A stretch of 64,000 nt of DNA from Lactobacillus psittaci DSM 15354 (GCF_000425905.1 NZ_KE384473.1:188693-252692), one strand, 5' to 3'; positions 35,226-44,773 are shown, counted from the stretch's first letter. Translations and numbers: made by a program. The notes: a model not told the origin generated them from the letters alone.

Positions 35226-36104
35226 ATGCTAGGAACAGTTCAACGTGGAAAAGTAATTGATATGAATGATGAAGCTTATTTTGTTCAAATTGATGGTGTA
35301 ACTTATGAATTAAAGAAACTTGAAGTTACCCAAGATACTTTCCCTAAGCTGGGAGAGCAAGTACAGGGCTTTATTTACGAAAATCAACACCACAAAAAAG
35401 AAATGACCCAGTTTTATCCTTTTGCCATGCCAGATCAATTTGGTTGGAGCAAGGTTACCGAAGTTCGGCGTGATTTAGGGGTCTTTGTTGATATTGGCTT
35501 ACCTGATAAAGATGTTGTAATTTCACTTGATGATTTACCGCTTGATAAGAATTTATGGCCTAAGATTGGTGACCGTTTATTAGTACAATTAGAAACTGAT
35601 CACAAGGAACGGATTTGGGCTAAGATGGCTGACGAAAATGTTTTTGTACAGCTAGCTTCAACTTTCCCAGCAGGAATGAAAAACCAAAACGTCTTTGCGA
35701 CAGTTTATGCTGTCCGCCAAGTGGGAGCCTTTGTCATTACTAGCGACTTTTATTTAGGTTTTATTCACCATTCTGAGATGATGACCCCACTACGCTTGGG
35801 TGAGCAAGTTAAGGCCAGAGTTATCGGGCAAAGTAAGTATGGCCACTTAAATTTAAGTGTCACACCAAGGGCTTTTGAAGAAATTGATGATGATAGTCAA
35901 ATGATTTTAGTCTCATTAAGACGTGAAGCCAGCAAGACTTTGCCATTTTACGATAAAAGTGATGCAATCGATATCAAGAATCACTTTGGCATTTCTAAGT
36001 CTGCTTTTAAGCGAGCTCTAGGTCGTTTGTTAAAGCAAAAATTGATTATTGAAGATAAAGATGCTGGAACCATCTCCTTGGTTGAAAATGATGAAGCAGA
36101 ATAA
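35226..36104 (+). CDS. CvfB-family S1-like RNA-binding protein (292 aa)
   Basis: Homologue of the regulator CvfB (conserved virulence factor B). Several S1-like barrels (about residues 1-60, 65-130, 140-210; WSKVTEVRRDLGVFVDIGL) are followed by a C-terminal winged helix (DIKNHFGISKSAFKRALGRL). ATG 35226 is chosen behind GGAAGGAGG; a TTG one codon earlier is also in frame. It overlaps the xerD start. Confidence 0.88.
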   Translation: MLGTVQRGKVIDMNDEAYFVQIDGVTYELKKLEVTQDTFPKLGEQVQGFIYENQHHKKEMTQFYPFAMPDQFGWSKVTEVRRDLGVFVDIGLPDKDVVISLDDLPLDKNLWPKIGDRLLVQLETDHKERIWAKMADENVFVQLASTFPAGMKNQNVFATVYAVRQVGAFVITSDFYLGFIHHSEMMTPLRLGEQVKARVIGQSKYGHLNLSVTPRAFEEIDDDSQMILVSLRREASKTLPFYDKSDAIDIKNHFGISKSAFKRALGRLLKQKLIIEDKDAGTISLVENDEAE

Positions 36105-36993
36105 TTTAGATCAATTAGCGGACTATCTGCGTTTTTGTGAACTTGAAAAAGGACTTAGTCAAAATTCAATCAGTTCATATCGCATCGACTTAAAACAATT
36201 TTGCGACTATCTTGATCACGAAAAGATTAGCACCTGGCCAACAGATGCAGTGATAATTGATTCATTTTTAGCACAGCAACGTGATTTAGGCAAAAAGGCT
36301 AGCTCACTCAGTCGTATGATTTCAAGTTTACGAAAGTTTTATCAATATTTGGTGCGTCATGATTTGCTTGAAAAAGATCCGATGGTTCAAATTGACCCAC
36401 CAAAAAAAGAAAAACATCTGCCAATTGCTTTAAGTCAAGCAGAAGTAACTACCTTGTTACAAATGCCTGATACTGATAAGCCATTAGGAGTGCGGGACCG
36501 TGCAATGCTTGAAACATTATATGCAACTGGAATGAGAGTTAGCGAGTTAATCAAGCTAAAAGAAAGTGACTTACATGAAGATTTACAAATTATCCGCGTT
36601 TTGGGTAAGGGGAACAAAGAGCGCTTAGTTCCAATTACTAGTTATGCTTTAAAATGGATTAAGCAATATCAGAGTTCGGTTCGCAATCCACAAATATTAA
36701 AAGCTGGTCAAAATAGTGAAGCCTTGTTTTTAAATGCTCGAGCTAAGCCTATGACTAGACAAGCAGTTTGGCAAATGATAAAAATTTATGCTCGAAAGGC
36801 TAAAATTGATAAAGATATTACCCCGCACACTTTACGTCATACTTTTGCGACGCATTTACTTGAAAACGGAGCTGACTTACGAGTAGTGCAAGAACTGTTA
36901 GGCCATAGCGATATTTCTACAACGCAAATTTATACCAATTTATCACAAAAACATATTTTTGACGTATATAAGAAGAGTCATCCACGGGTTTAA
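36091..36993 (+). CDS. xerD: Tyrosine recombinase XerD (300 aa)
   Basis: Resolves chromosome dimers at dif, usually with XerC or XerS partners. The N-terminal SAM-like core-binding domain (LADYLRFCELEKGLSQNS) is followed by a catalytic domain with Arg in TGMRVSELIKL, HTLRHTFATHLLENG, GHSDISTTQIYTNL and the Tyr nucleophile in IYTNL. ATG 36091, or the adjacent ATG 36088, lies within the end of the cvfB-like gene, so translation is probably coupled; the longer open frame to 36049 gives an atypical N-terminus. Confidence 0.93.
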   Translation: MKQNNLDQLADYLRFCELEKGLSQNSISSYRIDLKQFCDYLDHEKISTWPTDAVIIDSFLAQQRDLGKKASSLSRMISSLRKFYQYLVRHDLLEKDPMVQIDPPKKEKHLPIALSQAEVTTLLQMPDTDKPLGVRDRAMLETLYATGMRVSELIKLKESDLHEDLQIIRVLGKGNKERLVPITSYALKWIKQYQSSVRNPQILKAGQNSEALFLNARAKPMTRQAVWQMIKIYARKAKIDKDITPHTLRHTFATHLLENGADLRVVQELLGHSDISTTQIYTNLSQKHIFDVYKKSHPRV

Positions 36994-36994
36994 G

Positions 36995-37342
36995 ATGTTA
37001 GTTACATATAAAAAAGATTACGAAAAAATTGCAATGGGCTTGTTATCATTTTTGCCCGATTTAAAAAATCTAGATAACTTAAAAGAAGAAATGCGGCTTT
37101 ATGATGAAGATTGTGAGTTTAAACTCTATCTTTATCGAGAAAATAGTTCTGATTTTATTGGAGTTGTTGGGATTCAAGTTTTACCTGATTTCATTATGAT
37201 TCGCTATTTGTCACTGGCACCAGGTTTTAGATCACAAAAAACGCAAGAGCAAGTTTTACAAAATCTGCAAGAAGAATACCCAGATAAAAAGCTGACGGCT
37301 CTACCTAAATACAATTATTTATTTAAAAAGGATGAGAACTAG
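36995..37342 (+). CDS. RibT-like GNAT-family protein (115 aa)
   Basis: Small acetyltransferase-like protein. MLVTYKKDYEKIAMGLLSF and the central FIGVVGIQVLPDFIMIRYLSL resemble RibT, which in Bacillus lies between the riboflavin genes and scpA; the same linkage to scpA holds here. ATG 36995 starts 2 nt after the xerD stop. The acceptor is unknown. Its stop codon overlaps the GTG start of scpA by one base. Confidence 0.75.
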   Translation: MLVTYKKDYEKIAMGLLSFLPDLKNLDNLKEEMRLYDEDCEFKLYLYRENSSDFIGVVGIQVLPDFIMIRYLSLAPGFRSQKTQEQVLQNLQEEYPDKKLTALPKYNYLFKKDEN

Positions 37343-38067
37343 TGACTGAAAACTTAAAAGTTGAGTTGCCTAACTTTGAAGGCCCATTAGACTTGTTATT
37401 ACACTTAATTCGTTCACAAAAAATTGATATTTATGATATTCCGATTGCCCAAATTACGCAGCAATATCTGGATTACTTGCAAAAAATGAAAGAGTTAAAT
37501 TTGAAACTTGCTGGTGAATATTTCGTCATGGCCTCAACCTTGCTCAGAATTAAGTCACAGTACTTACTTCCTAAAAATGATTTTGTTCCAGTCGAAGAAG
37601 TAGCAGAAGACCCACGGCAAGAGCTGGTTGATCAGTTAGTGCAATACTCAGTCTTTAAAAAAGTCTCGGCTTATTTCAAAGAGCGTAATGACCAAGTACC
37701 GATTACACTAGCAAAAGAGCCGAGCGTTGCTAATGATAAAAAGGTCTCCCCCTTGCCTTATGGCGAAATTAGTGCAACTGAACTTGCCAATACTTTTTCT
37801 TTGCTTATTAGGCGTTTTAAGTTGCGTCGACCACAAGCAGCAACAGTTAACGTCAAATATTCAACGGTTAAAGAAATGACAAGCTTTTTAGAAAATAAAT
37901 TTACTGCCCAAAAGCAGGTAAGCTTTTTTGAATGTATGAAAGAAATCAAGCTCTTAGATGATGTGATTTCTTTGTTTTTGGCAGTCTTAGAGCTAGCTAA
38001 AAATAAAAAATTAAAGGTGCGCCAAGGACGTAGTTTTGGCGATTTAGAGTTAGAAAGAGTTGATTAA
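37342..38067 (+). CDS. scpA: Segregation and condensation protein A ScpA (241 aa)
   Basis: Kleisin subunit of the SMC condensin complex. The N-terminus [27 protein letters not shown] is in substance the kleisin signature (only part quoted: [12 protein letters not shown]), and a C-terminal winged helix follows. The start is GTG 37342 within TAGTG, behind AAGGATGAG. It overlaps scpB, showing a tight operon. Confidence 0.95.
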   Translation: MTENLKVELPNFEGPLDLLLHLIRSQKIDIYDIPIAQITQQYLDYLQKMKELNLKLAGEYFVMASTLLRIKSQYLLPKNDFVPVEEVAEDPRQELVDQLVQYSVFKKVSAYFKERNDQVPITLAKEPSVANDKKVSPLPYGEISATELANTFSLLIRRFKLRRPQAATVNVKYSTVKEMTSFLENKFTAQKQVSFFECMKEIKLLDDVISLFLAVLELAKNKKLKVRQGRSFGDLELERVD

Positions 38068-38068
38068 G

Positions 38069-38677
38069 TTGGCAACTAAACTTGCCGAATTACAAGGACT
38101 GTTATACGTTGCAGGAGACAATGGGATTTTATCCCAAGATTTGTGTCAAATGCTTGAAATTGAACCGGCAGCCCTCAGAGAATTAGCTAAAAAATTAACT
38201 GCTAAGTTAGCAGAAGACGAAGATAGTGGCTTGCAATTGACTTTTTTGAAGGATTGCTATAAGTTAACAACTTCTTACCGTGTAGCTAAGACAGTGGAAC
38301 GTTATTTTCAAAAAGATATTAGTAAGAGTCTAAGTCAATCGGCACTTGAGATTTTGGCAATTATTGCTTATAAGCAGCCAATTACGAGGGTTGAAATTGA
38401 CGATATACGCGGAGTAAATTCATCAGGAGCCTTGCAAACCTTAATTTGGCGCGGCCTAGTTGAAAGTAAGGGTAAAAAAGATGTTGCGGGACATCCTAAT
38501 TTATATGTAACAACTGATTACTTCTTGCAATATTTTGGTTATACCAGTTTGGCAGATTTACCAGTGATTGAAGACTTTGAAGCTGATAATATTGATCAAA
38601 ATGGTCAAGTTGATCTGTTTGAAAGTCGCGGTAGTGAAGACCAATATCAAGAAATGATTTCTAAGGAGGAGCAGTAA
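38069..38677 (+). CDS. scpB: Segregation and condensation protein B ScpB
   Basis: Partner of ScpA in chromosome condensation. Two winged helices are present, with the signature [20 protein letters not shown] and [18 protein letters not shown]. The start is uncertain: TTG 38069 gives [13 protein letters not shown] (202 aa), the expected N-terminus, while TTG 38060 adds three residues and overlaps scpA. The C-terminal tail is acidic. Confidence 0.93.
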   Translation: MATKLAELQGLLYVAGDNGILSQDLCQMLEIEPAALRELAKKLTAKLAEDEDSGLQLTFLKDCYKLTTSYRVAKTVERYFQKDISKSLSQSALEILAIIAYKQPITRVEIDDIRGVNSSGALQTLIWRGLVESKGKKDVAGHPNLYVTTDYFLQYFGYTSLADLPVIEDFEADNIDQNGQVDLFESRGSEDQYQEMISKEEQ

Positions 38678-39390
38678 TGGCAGAACGCTTACAAAAGTTA
38701 ATCGCAGAAGCAGGGATTGCTTCAAGAAGAAAGGCCGAGGGCTTAATTACAGCTGGCCACGTTAGTGTTAATGGCCGTTTAGTCACTGAATTAGGGACCA
38801 AGGTTGAACGCGGAACTAGTATCGAAGTTGATGGTGTGCCAATTCAAAAAGAAAGAAAGCACACTTACTTGCTTTATAAACCACGGGGCGTTATTTCCAG
38901 TGTGAAAGATGACAAGGGCAGAAAGACCGTTGTCGACTTTTTTGAAGAATTGCCTTACCGACTTTACCCAGTTGGTCGGCTGGACTACGATACTAGTGGA
39001 TTAATCTTAATTACTAATGATGGAGAGCTGGCTAATAAGTTGATGCACCCACGACATATGGTTGATAAGGTATACGTTGCCAAAATTAAAGGGATGCTGA
39101 CACCAGAAGAAATTCATAGTTTAAAGCATGGAGTAAGAATTGATGGTCGTAAGTCAGCTCCTGCGAAGGTTAAGATTATTAGCACTAACCGTGAAAAGAA
39201 TACTTCAATTGTGCAATTAACCATCCATGAAGGGCATTACCACCAAGTAAAGCGCATGTTCAAGGCTGTTGGACACCTAGTTGATAAGTTATCTCGTGAA
39301 CGTTATGCCTTCTTAACCTTGCAATCCCTTACATCTGGACAGTATCGCGAATTAACGCGTGAAGAAGTTGCAAAATTAAAAAGTATGTAG
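38677..39390 (+). CDS. rluB: 23S rRNA pseudouridine synthase, RluB family (237 aa)
   Basis: Modifies uridine in 23S rRNA. The N-terminal S4 domain (RLQKLIAEAGIASRRKAEGL) is followed by the RsuA/RluB catalytic domain with the active Asp in VGRLDYDTSGLILI and HEGHYHQVKRMF. ATG 38677 overlaps the scpB stop (TAATG), behind AAGGAGGAG. Last gene of the scpAB unit. Confidence 0.95.
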   Translation: MAERLQKLIAEAGIASRRKAEGLITAGHVSVNGRLVTELGTKVERGTSIEVDGVPIQKERKHTYLLYKPRGVISSVKDDKGRKTVVDFFEELPYRLYPVGRLDYDTSGLILITNDGELANKLMHPRHMVDKVYVAKIKGMLTPEEIHSLKHGVRIDGRKSAPAKVKIISTNREKNTSIVQLTIHEGHYHQVKRMFKAVGHLVDKLSRERYAFLTLQSLTSGQYRELTREEVAKLKSM

Positions 39391-39396
39391 TATATT
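39368..39396 (+). promoter_or_regulatory. Promoter of the ribU transcript
   Basis: TTGCAA (39368-39373), 17 bp, TATATT (39391-39396). The -35 box lies in the end of rluB. Confidence 0.55.
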
Positions 39397-39423
39397 AAAT
39401 TTGAAATTATTAATAAGGAAAAC

Positions 39424-39598
39424 GTCTTCAAGGCAGGGTGAAAATCCCGACCGGCTGTTTGAGTCAGCAACCCACTTATGTGGCTGAACCTAAAGGTACC
39501 GATAGTTATAGTCTAGATGAAAGAAGACAGATTTAGTAAAGATACTACATTCAGATATTTCTCTATTAGGTCTGCCGCTTGGGGCGCAGACCTTTTTA
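39424..39598 (+). promoter_or_regulatory. FMN riboswitch (RFN element) with terminator
   Basis: The aptamer is closed by GTCTTC (39424-39429) and GAAGAC (39523-39528). It contains the conserved AAGGCAGGGTGAAAATCCCG and GACCGGC segments. A downstream terminator (39568-39598; AGGTCTGC/GCAGACCT plus T-run) ends the transcript when FMN is bound. Confidence 0.93.
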
Positions 39599-39613
39599 TT
39601 TGGAGGAATTTTT

Positions 39614-40186
39614 ATGACACATGCAAGAAGTAGTTTAGGTAAGACACTGGCATCAGTGATGATTGCGGTAATTGCGTTTATCGTTATGAAGTTTGAATTT
39701 CCATTAATTCCAGCATTTCCATTTTTAAAGATGGACTTTTCAGATGCTGTTTTGTTAATTGGGACTGTCTTATTTGGACCGATTGCTGGTGTTGCTATGG
39801 CTTTCATCAAGGTTTTTATCAGTTTAGCCATGAGTGGCTTCAACATTATTTCCTTAGTTGGTCAAATTGCGGCTTTTGTTGCCAGTGTATTTTATGTTTT
39901 GCCAATTTACTTTATTACTAAAAAAGATCCTGAAAAGTTTTTAACCCAAGTTTTGGCAGTGGTAGTGGCAACTATTTCATTAACTGTAATTATGTCAATC
40001 GCAAATGTTGCACTTTTAATGCCAATGTATGCTAAGTTTGCTAACTTTAACTTCCCACCAACTTATATTCTCTATGGAGTAGTTCCATTTAACATCTTAA
40101 AGGGAATCATTAACGGAATTTTAGCAGTAGTTGTGATTAAGTTGGTCTTACCACAATTAGAAAATTTTGTTTCAAAGAGATTTTGA
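39614..40186 (+). CDS. ribU: Riboflavin ECF transporter S component RibU (190 aa)
   Basis: Substrate-binding membrane subunit that captures riboflavin and works with the shared ECF module (EcfA, EcfA', EcfT), which is not in this window. About six hydrophobic spans are seen. FPFLKMDFSDAVLLIGTVLFG is in the family's N-terminal region (quoted in part: FLKMDFSDA), together with KGIINGILA. ATG follows TGGAGGAA. The FMN riboswitch directly upstream confirms the substrate. Confidence 0.93.
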   Translation: MTHARSSLGKTLASVMIAVIAFIVMKFEFPLIPAFPFLKMDFSDAVLLIGTVLFGPIAGVAMAFIKVFISLAMSGFNIISLVGQIAAFVASVFYVLPIYFITKKDPEKFLTQVLAVVVATISLTVIMSIANVALLMPMYAKFANFNFPPTYILYGVVPFNILKGIINGILAVVVIKLVLPQLENFVSKRF

Positions 40187-40197
40187 TATTTCAAGAT

Positions 40198-40233
40198 TTT
40201 AAGAGCTTTCTTTTTAAGAAGGCTCTTTTTTCG
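40198..40233 (+). terminator. ribU terminator
   Basis: AGAGCTTTCTT pairs with AAGAAGGCTCT and is followed by T6. Confidence 0.82.
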
Positions 40234-40294
40234 TCTTTTAAAATTTCTAGCTTATGATAAAATGAGTAGACGAAAGCAATTGGAAGGGGACTCT

Positions 40295-40837
40295 ATGAAG
40301 AATTCAGAACCTAAAGGGCCATACGAACATTTTAAACGCCCAAACGCACCAAGAGCAGGTAAGAAGCCTAGTCTCATTAGTTTTAATTATCATAAATTAG
40401 CAATTATTTTGATTGTGGTTTTAATTGCTTGTGTACCTGTCTACTTATTTTTAAATAATCAAAGTAAACAGGATGCTTCTTTAGCCACTCCAGAAAAAGT
40501 AACTTCATCTACTGAGTCAAGTTCAAGTAGTAGTTCAAAATCAGTTAAAAAAGCCAGCACAAGTAGTAAAAAGACTCAAGTTAGTCAATCTAGTCAAGTA
40601 AATAATGTTAGTCAAAGTAGCAAGACTAATACTACTAACACTACTAATAACACCACAAATAATGCCACTACTAGTTCAGCATCTACGAAGTCAAGCTCAA
40701 GTTATACTGTTAAATCTGGTGATACTCTCTCAGAAATTGCAAATTCACATAATATGACAGTTTCCCAATTACAAGAGTTGAATAATTTGACTTCTTCAGA
40801 TTCAATTCAAGCTGGACAAGTCTTGAAGTTAAAATAA
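40295..40837 (+). CDS. LysM-domain membrane-anchored protein (180 aa)
   Basis: Likely binds peptidoglycan at the cell surface. A short cytoplasmic head is followed by one span (about residues 34-51; [18 protein letters not shown]), a long Ser/Thr/Asn-rich linker (about 58-135) and a C-terminal LysM domain ([18 protein letters not shown]). No catalytic domain is present. ATG 40295 is chosen because TTGGAAGGGGA precedes it; the frame begins 11 codons earlier. Confidence 0.9.
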   Translation: MKNSEPKGPYEHFKRPNAPRAGKKPSLISFNYHKLAIILIVVLIACVPVYLFLNNQSKQDASLATPEKVTSSTESSSSSSSKSVKKASTSSKKTQVSQSSQVNNVSQSSKTNTTNTTNNTTNNATTSSASTKSSSSYTVKSGDTLSEIANSHNMTVSQLQELNNLTSSDSIQAGQVLKLK

Positions 40838-40851
40838 TTGGAAAGGAAAAT

Positions 40852-40873
40852 AGAGACCTGAGTCTCTTTTTTG
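40852..40873 (+). terminator. Terminator-like hairpin just before cmk
   Basis: AGAGAC and GTCTCT pair around CTGA and are followed by T6. Only 10-11 bases separate the T-run from the cmk start codon. Confidence 0.6.
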
Positions 40874-40883
40874 TTGTGATAAT

Positions 40884-41549
40884 ATGCAAGTTGCAATTGA
40901 TGGACCAGCCTCAGCTGGAAAAAGTACCGTAGCGAAAATAGTCGCTAATAAACTTAACTTTATTTATATTGATACTGGTGCAATGTATCGAGCTTGTACC
41001 TTAATTGCTAAAGAAAATGGTATTGATTATGGGGATGAAAGCAAAATTTTAACCGCAATTGATCAAAATCCAATTGAATTGAAGTCAGTTGATGGTGCTC
41101 AAAAAGTTTTTGTGGCTGATAAAGATGTATCTTTAGCAATTAGAACACCGGAAATTACTGCTAACGTCTCACAAGTTAGTGCCTTGCCTGGTGTACGTGA
41201 AAAAATGGTTAGTCTGCAACGTCATATGGCGGGTAAGACTGATGTTATTATGGATGGACGTGATATCGGTACAACTGTCTTGCCAAATGCAGAAGTTAAG
41301 ATTTTCTTAGTTGCTAGTGCCCATTCAAGGGCGCAAAGACGGTTACTTGATTATGCTGAAAAGGGCATTCATGAAGATTTAGCTAAAATTGAGCATGATA
41401 TTGAAGTCCGTGACTATAAGGATTCGCACCGGAAGATTTCACCACTTAAAAAGGCTGCCGATGCGATTGAATTGGATACTACCAATATGACAATTGAAGA
41501 AGTTACGGCAGCTATTATGGCTAAAATATTAGAAAAAAGAGCCAAATAG
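40884..41549 (+). CDS. cmk: Cytidylate kinase (221 aa)
   Basis: Phosphorylates CMP and dCMP. It starts MQVAIDGPASAGKSTVAK with the P-loop, then YIDTGAMYRACTL, DGRDIGTTVLPNAEVK and SAHSRAQRR. The length fits the family. The N-terminus cannot be shortened, yet there is no ribosome site in the 11 bases between the hairpin T-run and ATG; AAAGGA lies before the hairpin. It is followed by rpsA, as in many Firmicutes. Confidence 0.95.
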   Translation: MQVAIDGPASAGKSTVAKIVANKLNFIYIDTGAMYRACTLIAKENGIDYGDESKILTAIDQNPIELKSVDGAQKVFVADKDVSLAIRTPEITANVSQVSALPGVREKMVSLQRHMAGKTDVIMDGRDIGTTVLPNAEVKIFLVASAHSRAQRRLLDYAEKGIHEDLAKIEHDIEVRDYKDSHRKISPLKKAADAIELDTTNMTIEEVTAAIMAKILEKRAK

Positions 41550-41643
41550 AAAACTTTTTAGATAAATTTTGAAAAAAAGAGCCGAAAAGGTGGAAAAATA
41601 TCATGGTTTCATTTAAAATTATACATGATATTGGGAGGTATTT

Positions 41644-42852
41644 ATGTCAGATAACAGTAATCAATTTTTAGATGCTTTAAAAGAAATGCAAGGCGTTGAA
41701 GTTGGAAACATTGTAGACGTTGAAGTTTTAAGTGTTGAAGACGGCCAAATTGCAGTTGGTGTTCAAAATGCAGGTGTTGAAGGTGTAATCACTCGTCGTG
41801 AATTTACTAATGATCGTAACGCAGATCTCCACGACTTGGTTAAACCAGGTGATACTTTCAAGGCTTTAGTATTGAGAAGAGCCGGTGGCGATAAGGAAAA
41901 CGGTGAATTCTTCTTCTCCGTAACTCGCCTTAAGGAAAGAGAAGCATTCGACAAGTTACAAAAAGACTTTGAAGCAGGCAATGCTATCGAAGGTACTGTA
42001 ACTAATGCAGTTCGTGGTGGTTTAATCGTTGATGTTGGTACTAGAGGTTTCTTACCAGCTTCACTTATTTCTAACCACTTTGTTTCAGATCTTAAGCCTT
42101 ACATTGGTAAGAGCATTAAGGTTAAGATCACTGAAATTGATCCTAACAAGAACCGCTTAATCCTTTCACACAAGGAATTAATCGAAGAAGAACGTGAAGA
42201 AGCATTCGAAACTGTTGCTTCACAACTTGTTGCTGGTGACATCGTTGAAGGTAAGGTTTCTCGTTTGACTAACTTTGGTGCCTTTGTTGATGTTGGTGGT
42301 GTTGACGGTTTAGTTCACATTTCAGAAATTTCATACAAGCATATTGACAAGCCAAGCGATGTATTGAAGGCTGGTCAAGATGTTAAGGTTAAGGTCATCG
42401 GTATCGATGATGATAGACACCGCATCTCCCTTTCAATCAAGCAAACTGAACCATCACCATTTGAACAAGCTACTAGTGAATTAGCTGAAGGTGATGTTGT
42501 TGAAGGTGAAGTTAAGTCATTAACTTCATTCGGTGCTTTTGTTGAAGTTGCTGACGGAATCCAAGGTTTGGTTCACGTTTCAGAAATTTCAAACAAGCGT
42601 GTTGAAAAGCCTAGCGATGTATTAAAGGTTGGCGACAAGGTTAAGGTTAAGGTATTGAACATTAACAACGACGAAAGAAGAATTTCTCTTTCAATCAAGC
42701 AAGCCAACCCAGCAGCTGAAGGCGAAGAAAGTCGTCCACGTCGTAATGCTTCACGCAACGACTCAGCAGCTAAGAAGTACATGAGCGACAACAACGATAA
42801 TGGTTTTGCTCTTGGCGACATCATTGGTGACCAATTGAAAGACCGTCAATAA
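41644..42852 (+). CDS. rpsA: 30S ribosomal protein S1 homologue (402 aa)
   Basis: RNA-binding protein with four S1 barrels (about residues 15-90, 105-170, 190-260 and 275-345). Repeats three and four contain VSRLTNFGAFVDVGGVDGL and VKSLTSFGAFVEVADGIQG. Shorter than the six-domain E. coli S1, as is usual in low-GC Gram-positives. A basic, Arg-rich C-terminal tail follows. Strong codon bias. ATG follows GGGAGGT. Confidence 0.95.
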   Translation: MSDNSNQFLDALKEMQGVEVGNIVDVEVLSVEDGQIAVGVQNAGVEGVITRREFTNDRNADLHDLVKPGDTFKALVLRRAGGDKENGEFFFSVTRLKEREAFDKLQKDFEAGNAIEGTVTNAVRGGLIVDVGTRGFLPASLISNHFVSDLKPYIGKSIKVKITEIDPNKNRLILSHKELIEEEREEAFETVASQLVAGDIVEGKVSRLTNFGAFVDVGGVDGLVHISEISYKHIDKPSDVLKAGQDVKVKVIGIDDDRHRISLSIKQTEPSPFEQATSELAEGDVVEGEVKSLTSFGAFVEVADGIQGLVHVSEISNKRVEKPSDVLKVGDKVKVKVLNINNDERRISLSIKQANPAAEGEESRPRRNASRNDSAAKKYMSDNNDNGFALGDIIGDQLKDRQ

Positions 42853-42857
42853 TGATG

Positions 42858-42886
42858 AAAAAAGCCGACTATGTCGGTTTTTTTTA
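42858..42886 (+). terminator. rpsA terminator
   Basis: AAAAAGCCGAC and GTCGGTTTTT form a short stem with a T-run. Confidence 0.8.
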
Positions 42887-42912
42887 TATCCAGATTTAGA
42901 AAGGGTGATTAG

Positions 42913-44223
42913 ATGGTTTTACCAACTGTTGCGATTGTCGGACAACCTAATGTTGGAAAGTCAACTTTATTTAACCGTATTATTAATCAAAGGCTAGCTA
43001 TTGTTGAAGACCGTCCAGGTGTGACGCGTGACCGAAATTATGCTAAAGCAAGTTGGTTAGGACACGACTTTAACGTGATTGACACTGGTGGTATCACATG
43101 GGAAGGTGGCCGAATCGAAGACGAAATCCGGGCACAAGCTGATATTGCTATGGAAGAAAGTGACGTTATTGTTATGGTTACTAGCGTGGCTTTGCATTTA
43201 ACTGATTTGGATGAGCGGATTGCCCAAATGCTTTATCGTGCTGACAAACCAGTTTTATTAGCAGTTAATAAGGCAGATAATCCGGAACAAAGAGCTGATA
43301 TTTATGAATTTTATAGTTTAGGCTTGGGAGATCCAATTCCAATTTCTTCATCTCATGGTACTGGGATTGGTGATTTGTTAGATGCTGTTGTCGAAAACTT
43401 CCCCCCAGAAAGTGATAACAAAGATAGCGATGAGATTGCTTTTAGTGTAATTGGTCGTCCTAATGTTGGTAAGTCTTCAATTATTAACGCCTTACTTGGT
43501 GAAAACCGGGTAATTGTTGCTAATGAAGAAGGTACTACTAGGGATGCCATTGATACGCCATTTTCTACAGAAGATGGTACCCACTTTAAGATGATTGATA
43601 CTGCCGGAATTAGACGCCGGGGTAAGGTGTATGAAAAGACTGAAAAATACTCTGTTTTGCGGGCTTTGAGCGCTATTCAGCGAAGTGATGTCGTTTTACT
43701 AGTTCTTGATGCAAGTACTGGAATTCGTGAGCAAGATAAGCACGTTGCTGGTTATGCCCATGATGAAGGTAAGGGTGTCATTATTGTTGTTAACAAGTGG
43801 GATTTGCCTAAAAAGGACTCTAATTCAGCTAAGGACTTTACTGCTGTTATTAGAAATGAATTCCAATACCTTGATTATGCACCGGTAATTTTTGTTTCTG
43901 CTAAAACGCATCAGAACTTGAATCAATTGCCAAAATTAATCAAAGAAGTTAACTACAATCAAAGCCAAAGAATTCAATCTAGTGTCTTGAATGATATGCT
44001 TTTAGAAGCTTCAAAATTAGTTCCAGCTCCATTAATTAAGGGAAAACGGCTACGGGTATACTACATGACACAAGTGGCAACCACACCACCTACTTTTGTG
44101 GTCTTTGTCAATGATCCAGAATTGATGCACTTTTCATATAAACGTTTCTTGATTAACCAACTACGTGATAACTTCAATTTCACTGGAACGCCAATCAAGA
44201 TTCTGCCTAGAAAGCGAAAATAA
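42913..44223 (+). CDS. der: Ribosome biogenesis GTPase Der (436 aa)
   Basis: Double GTPase required for 50S assembly. G1 motifs [11 protein letters not shown] and [11 protein letters not shown] start the two G domains (about residues 5-160 and 175-345). DTGGI and [10 protein letters not shown] are the switch II regions, and a KH-like domain follows to the end (KILPRKRK). ATG follows AAAGGGTG. It is followed by hup. Confidence 0.97.
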   Translation: MVLPTVAIVGQPNVGKSTLFNRIINQRLAIVEDRPGVTRDRNYAKASWLGHDFNVIDTGGITWEGGRIEDEIRAQADIAMEESDVIVMVTSVALHLTDLDERIAQMLYRADKPVLLAVNKADNPEQRADIYEFYSLGLGDPIPISSSHGTGIGDLLDAVVENFPPESDNKDSDEIAFSVIGRPNVGKSSIINALLGENRVIVANEEGTTRDAIDTPFSTEDGTHFKMIDTAGIRRRGKVYEKTEKYSVLRALSAIQRSDVVLLVLDASTGIREQDKHVAGYAHDEGKGVIIVVNKWDLPKKDSNSAKDFTAVIRNEFQYLDYAPVIFVSAKTHQNLNQLPKLIKEVNYNQSQRIQSSVLNDMLLEASKLVPAPLIKGKRLRVYYMTQVATTPPTFVVFVNDPELMHFSYKRFLINQLRDNFNFTGTPIKILPRKRK

Positions 44224-44287
44224 CAAGTTAGTTTTTTGTGGTTTCTATTTGTATCTAGCAAGTAGACATATTTTGACAATTTTTATA

Positions 44288-44313
44288 AAAAACCTTGTTA
44301 TGATAAGGTTTTT
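44288..44313 (+). terminator. der terminator with an extended -10 box in its loop
   Basis: AAAAACCTT (44288-44296) pairs with AAGGTTTTT (44305-44313). The loop region holds TGTTATGAT, an extended -10 sequence, 20 bp after a perfect TTGACA (44273-44278). Confidence 0.6.
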
Positions 44314-44337
44314 GTGCTATTTTTAATTTCAGGAACA

Positions 44338-44421
44338 ATGATTAGTAGTAAATCATTCTTTCTAATTTCTTTTTTTGAGGAATTAAGTCTGAACTCTTTT
44401 GAGTTTAAGCTTAGGAGGTGA
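44338..44421 (+). CDS. Candidate 27-aa leader peptide upstream of hup
   Basis: ATG 44338 stands 4 nt after AGGA. The frame reads [13 protein letters not shown] then a Glu/Leu/Phe-rich end, and its TGA (44419-44421) lies within AGGAGGTGA, the ribosome site of hup. Translation of the leader would place ribosomes over the hup start. It may be a chance frame in an A+T-rich leader. Confidence 0.25.
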   Translation: MISSKSFFLISFFEELSLNSFEFKLRR

Positions 44422-44426
44422 AAATT

Positions 44427-44702
44427 ATGGCAAACAAAGCAGAATTAGTAGCAGAAGTTGCTTCAAAGACTAAGCTTACTAAGAAGGATGTTGCAGCAAC
44501 TGTTGACGCAGTTTTCGCATCAATCCAAGAAGAACTTGCTAAGGGTGAAAAGGTTCAATTAATCGGCTTTGGTACTTTCGAAGTACGTAACCGTGCAGCT
44601 CGTAAGGGTCGTAACCCACAAACTGGTGTTGAAATCGAAATCCCTGCAAGCAAGGTTCCAGCATTTAAGCCAGGTAAGGCTCTTAAGGATGCTGTTAAGT
44701 AA
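44427..44702 (+). CDS. hup: HU-family DNA-binding protein (91 aa)
   Basis: Nucleoid protein that bends DNA as a dimer. [39 protein letters not shown] (the beta-arm) and the terminal [12 protein letters not shown] match HU. ATG 44427 is used (GGAGG at 5-10 nt); a GTG three codons upstream is inside that site. Codon use is strongly biased. It has a long leader with hairpins and its own terminator. Confidence 0.97.
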   Translation: MANKAELVAEVASKTKLTKKDVAATVDAVFASIQEELAKGEKVQLIGFGTFEVRNRAARKGRNPQTGVEIEIPASKVPAFKPGKALKDAVK

Positions 44703-44707
44703 TCTTA

Positions 44708-44747
44708 CTAAAAGAAGTTCCAGGTTCTGTACCTGGGCTTTTTTTAT
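44708..44747 (+). terminator. hup terminator
   Basis: CCAGGT and ACCTGG form the stem core, extended by AAG/CTT, followed by T7. Confidence 0.82.
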
Positions 44748-44773
44748 AACTCAAGAAATTAAGAGGAGAGCAG

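Noticed and set aside
36049-36090. Longer N-terminus of XerD
   Set aside because: It overlaps the cvfB-like gene by 56 bases and adds residues not typical of XerD.
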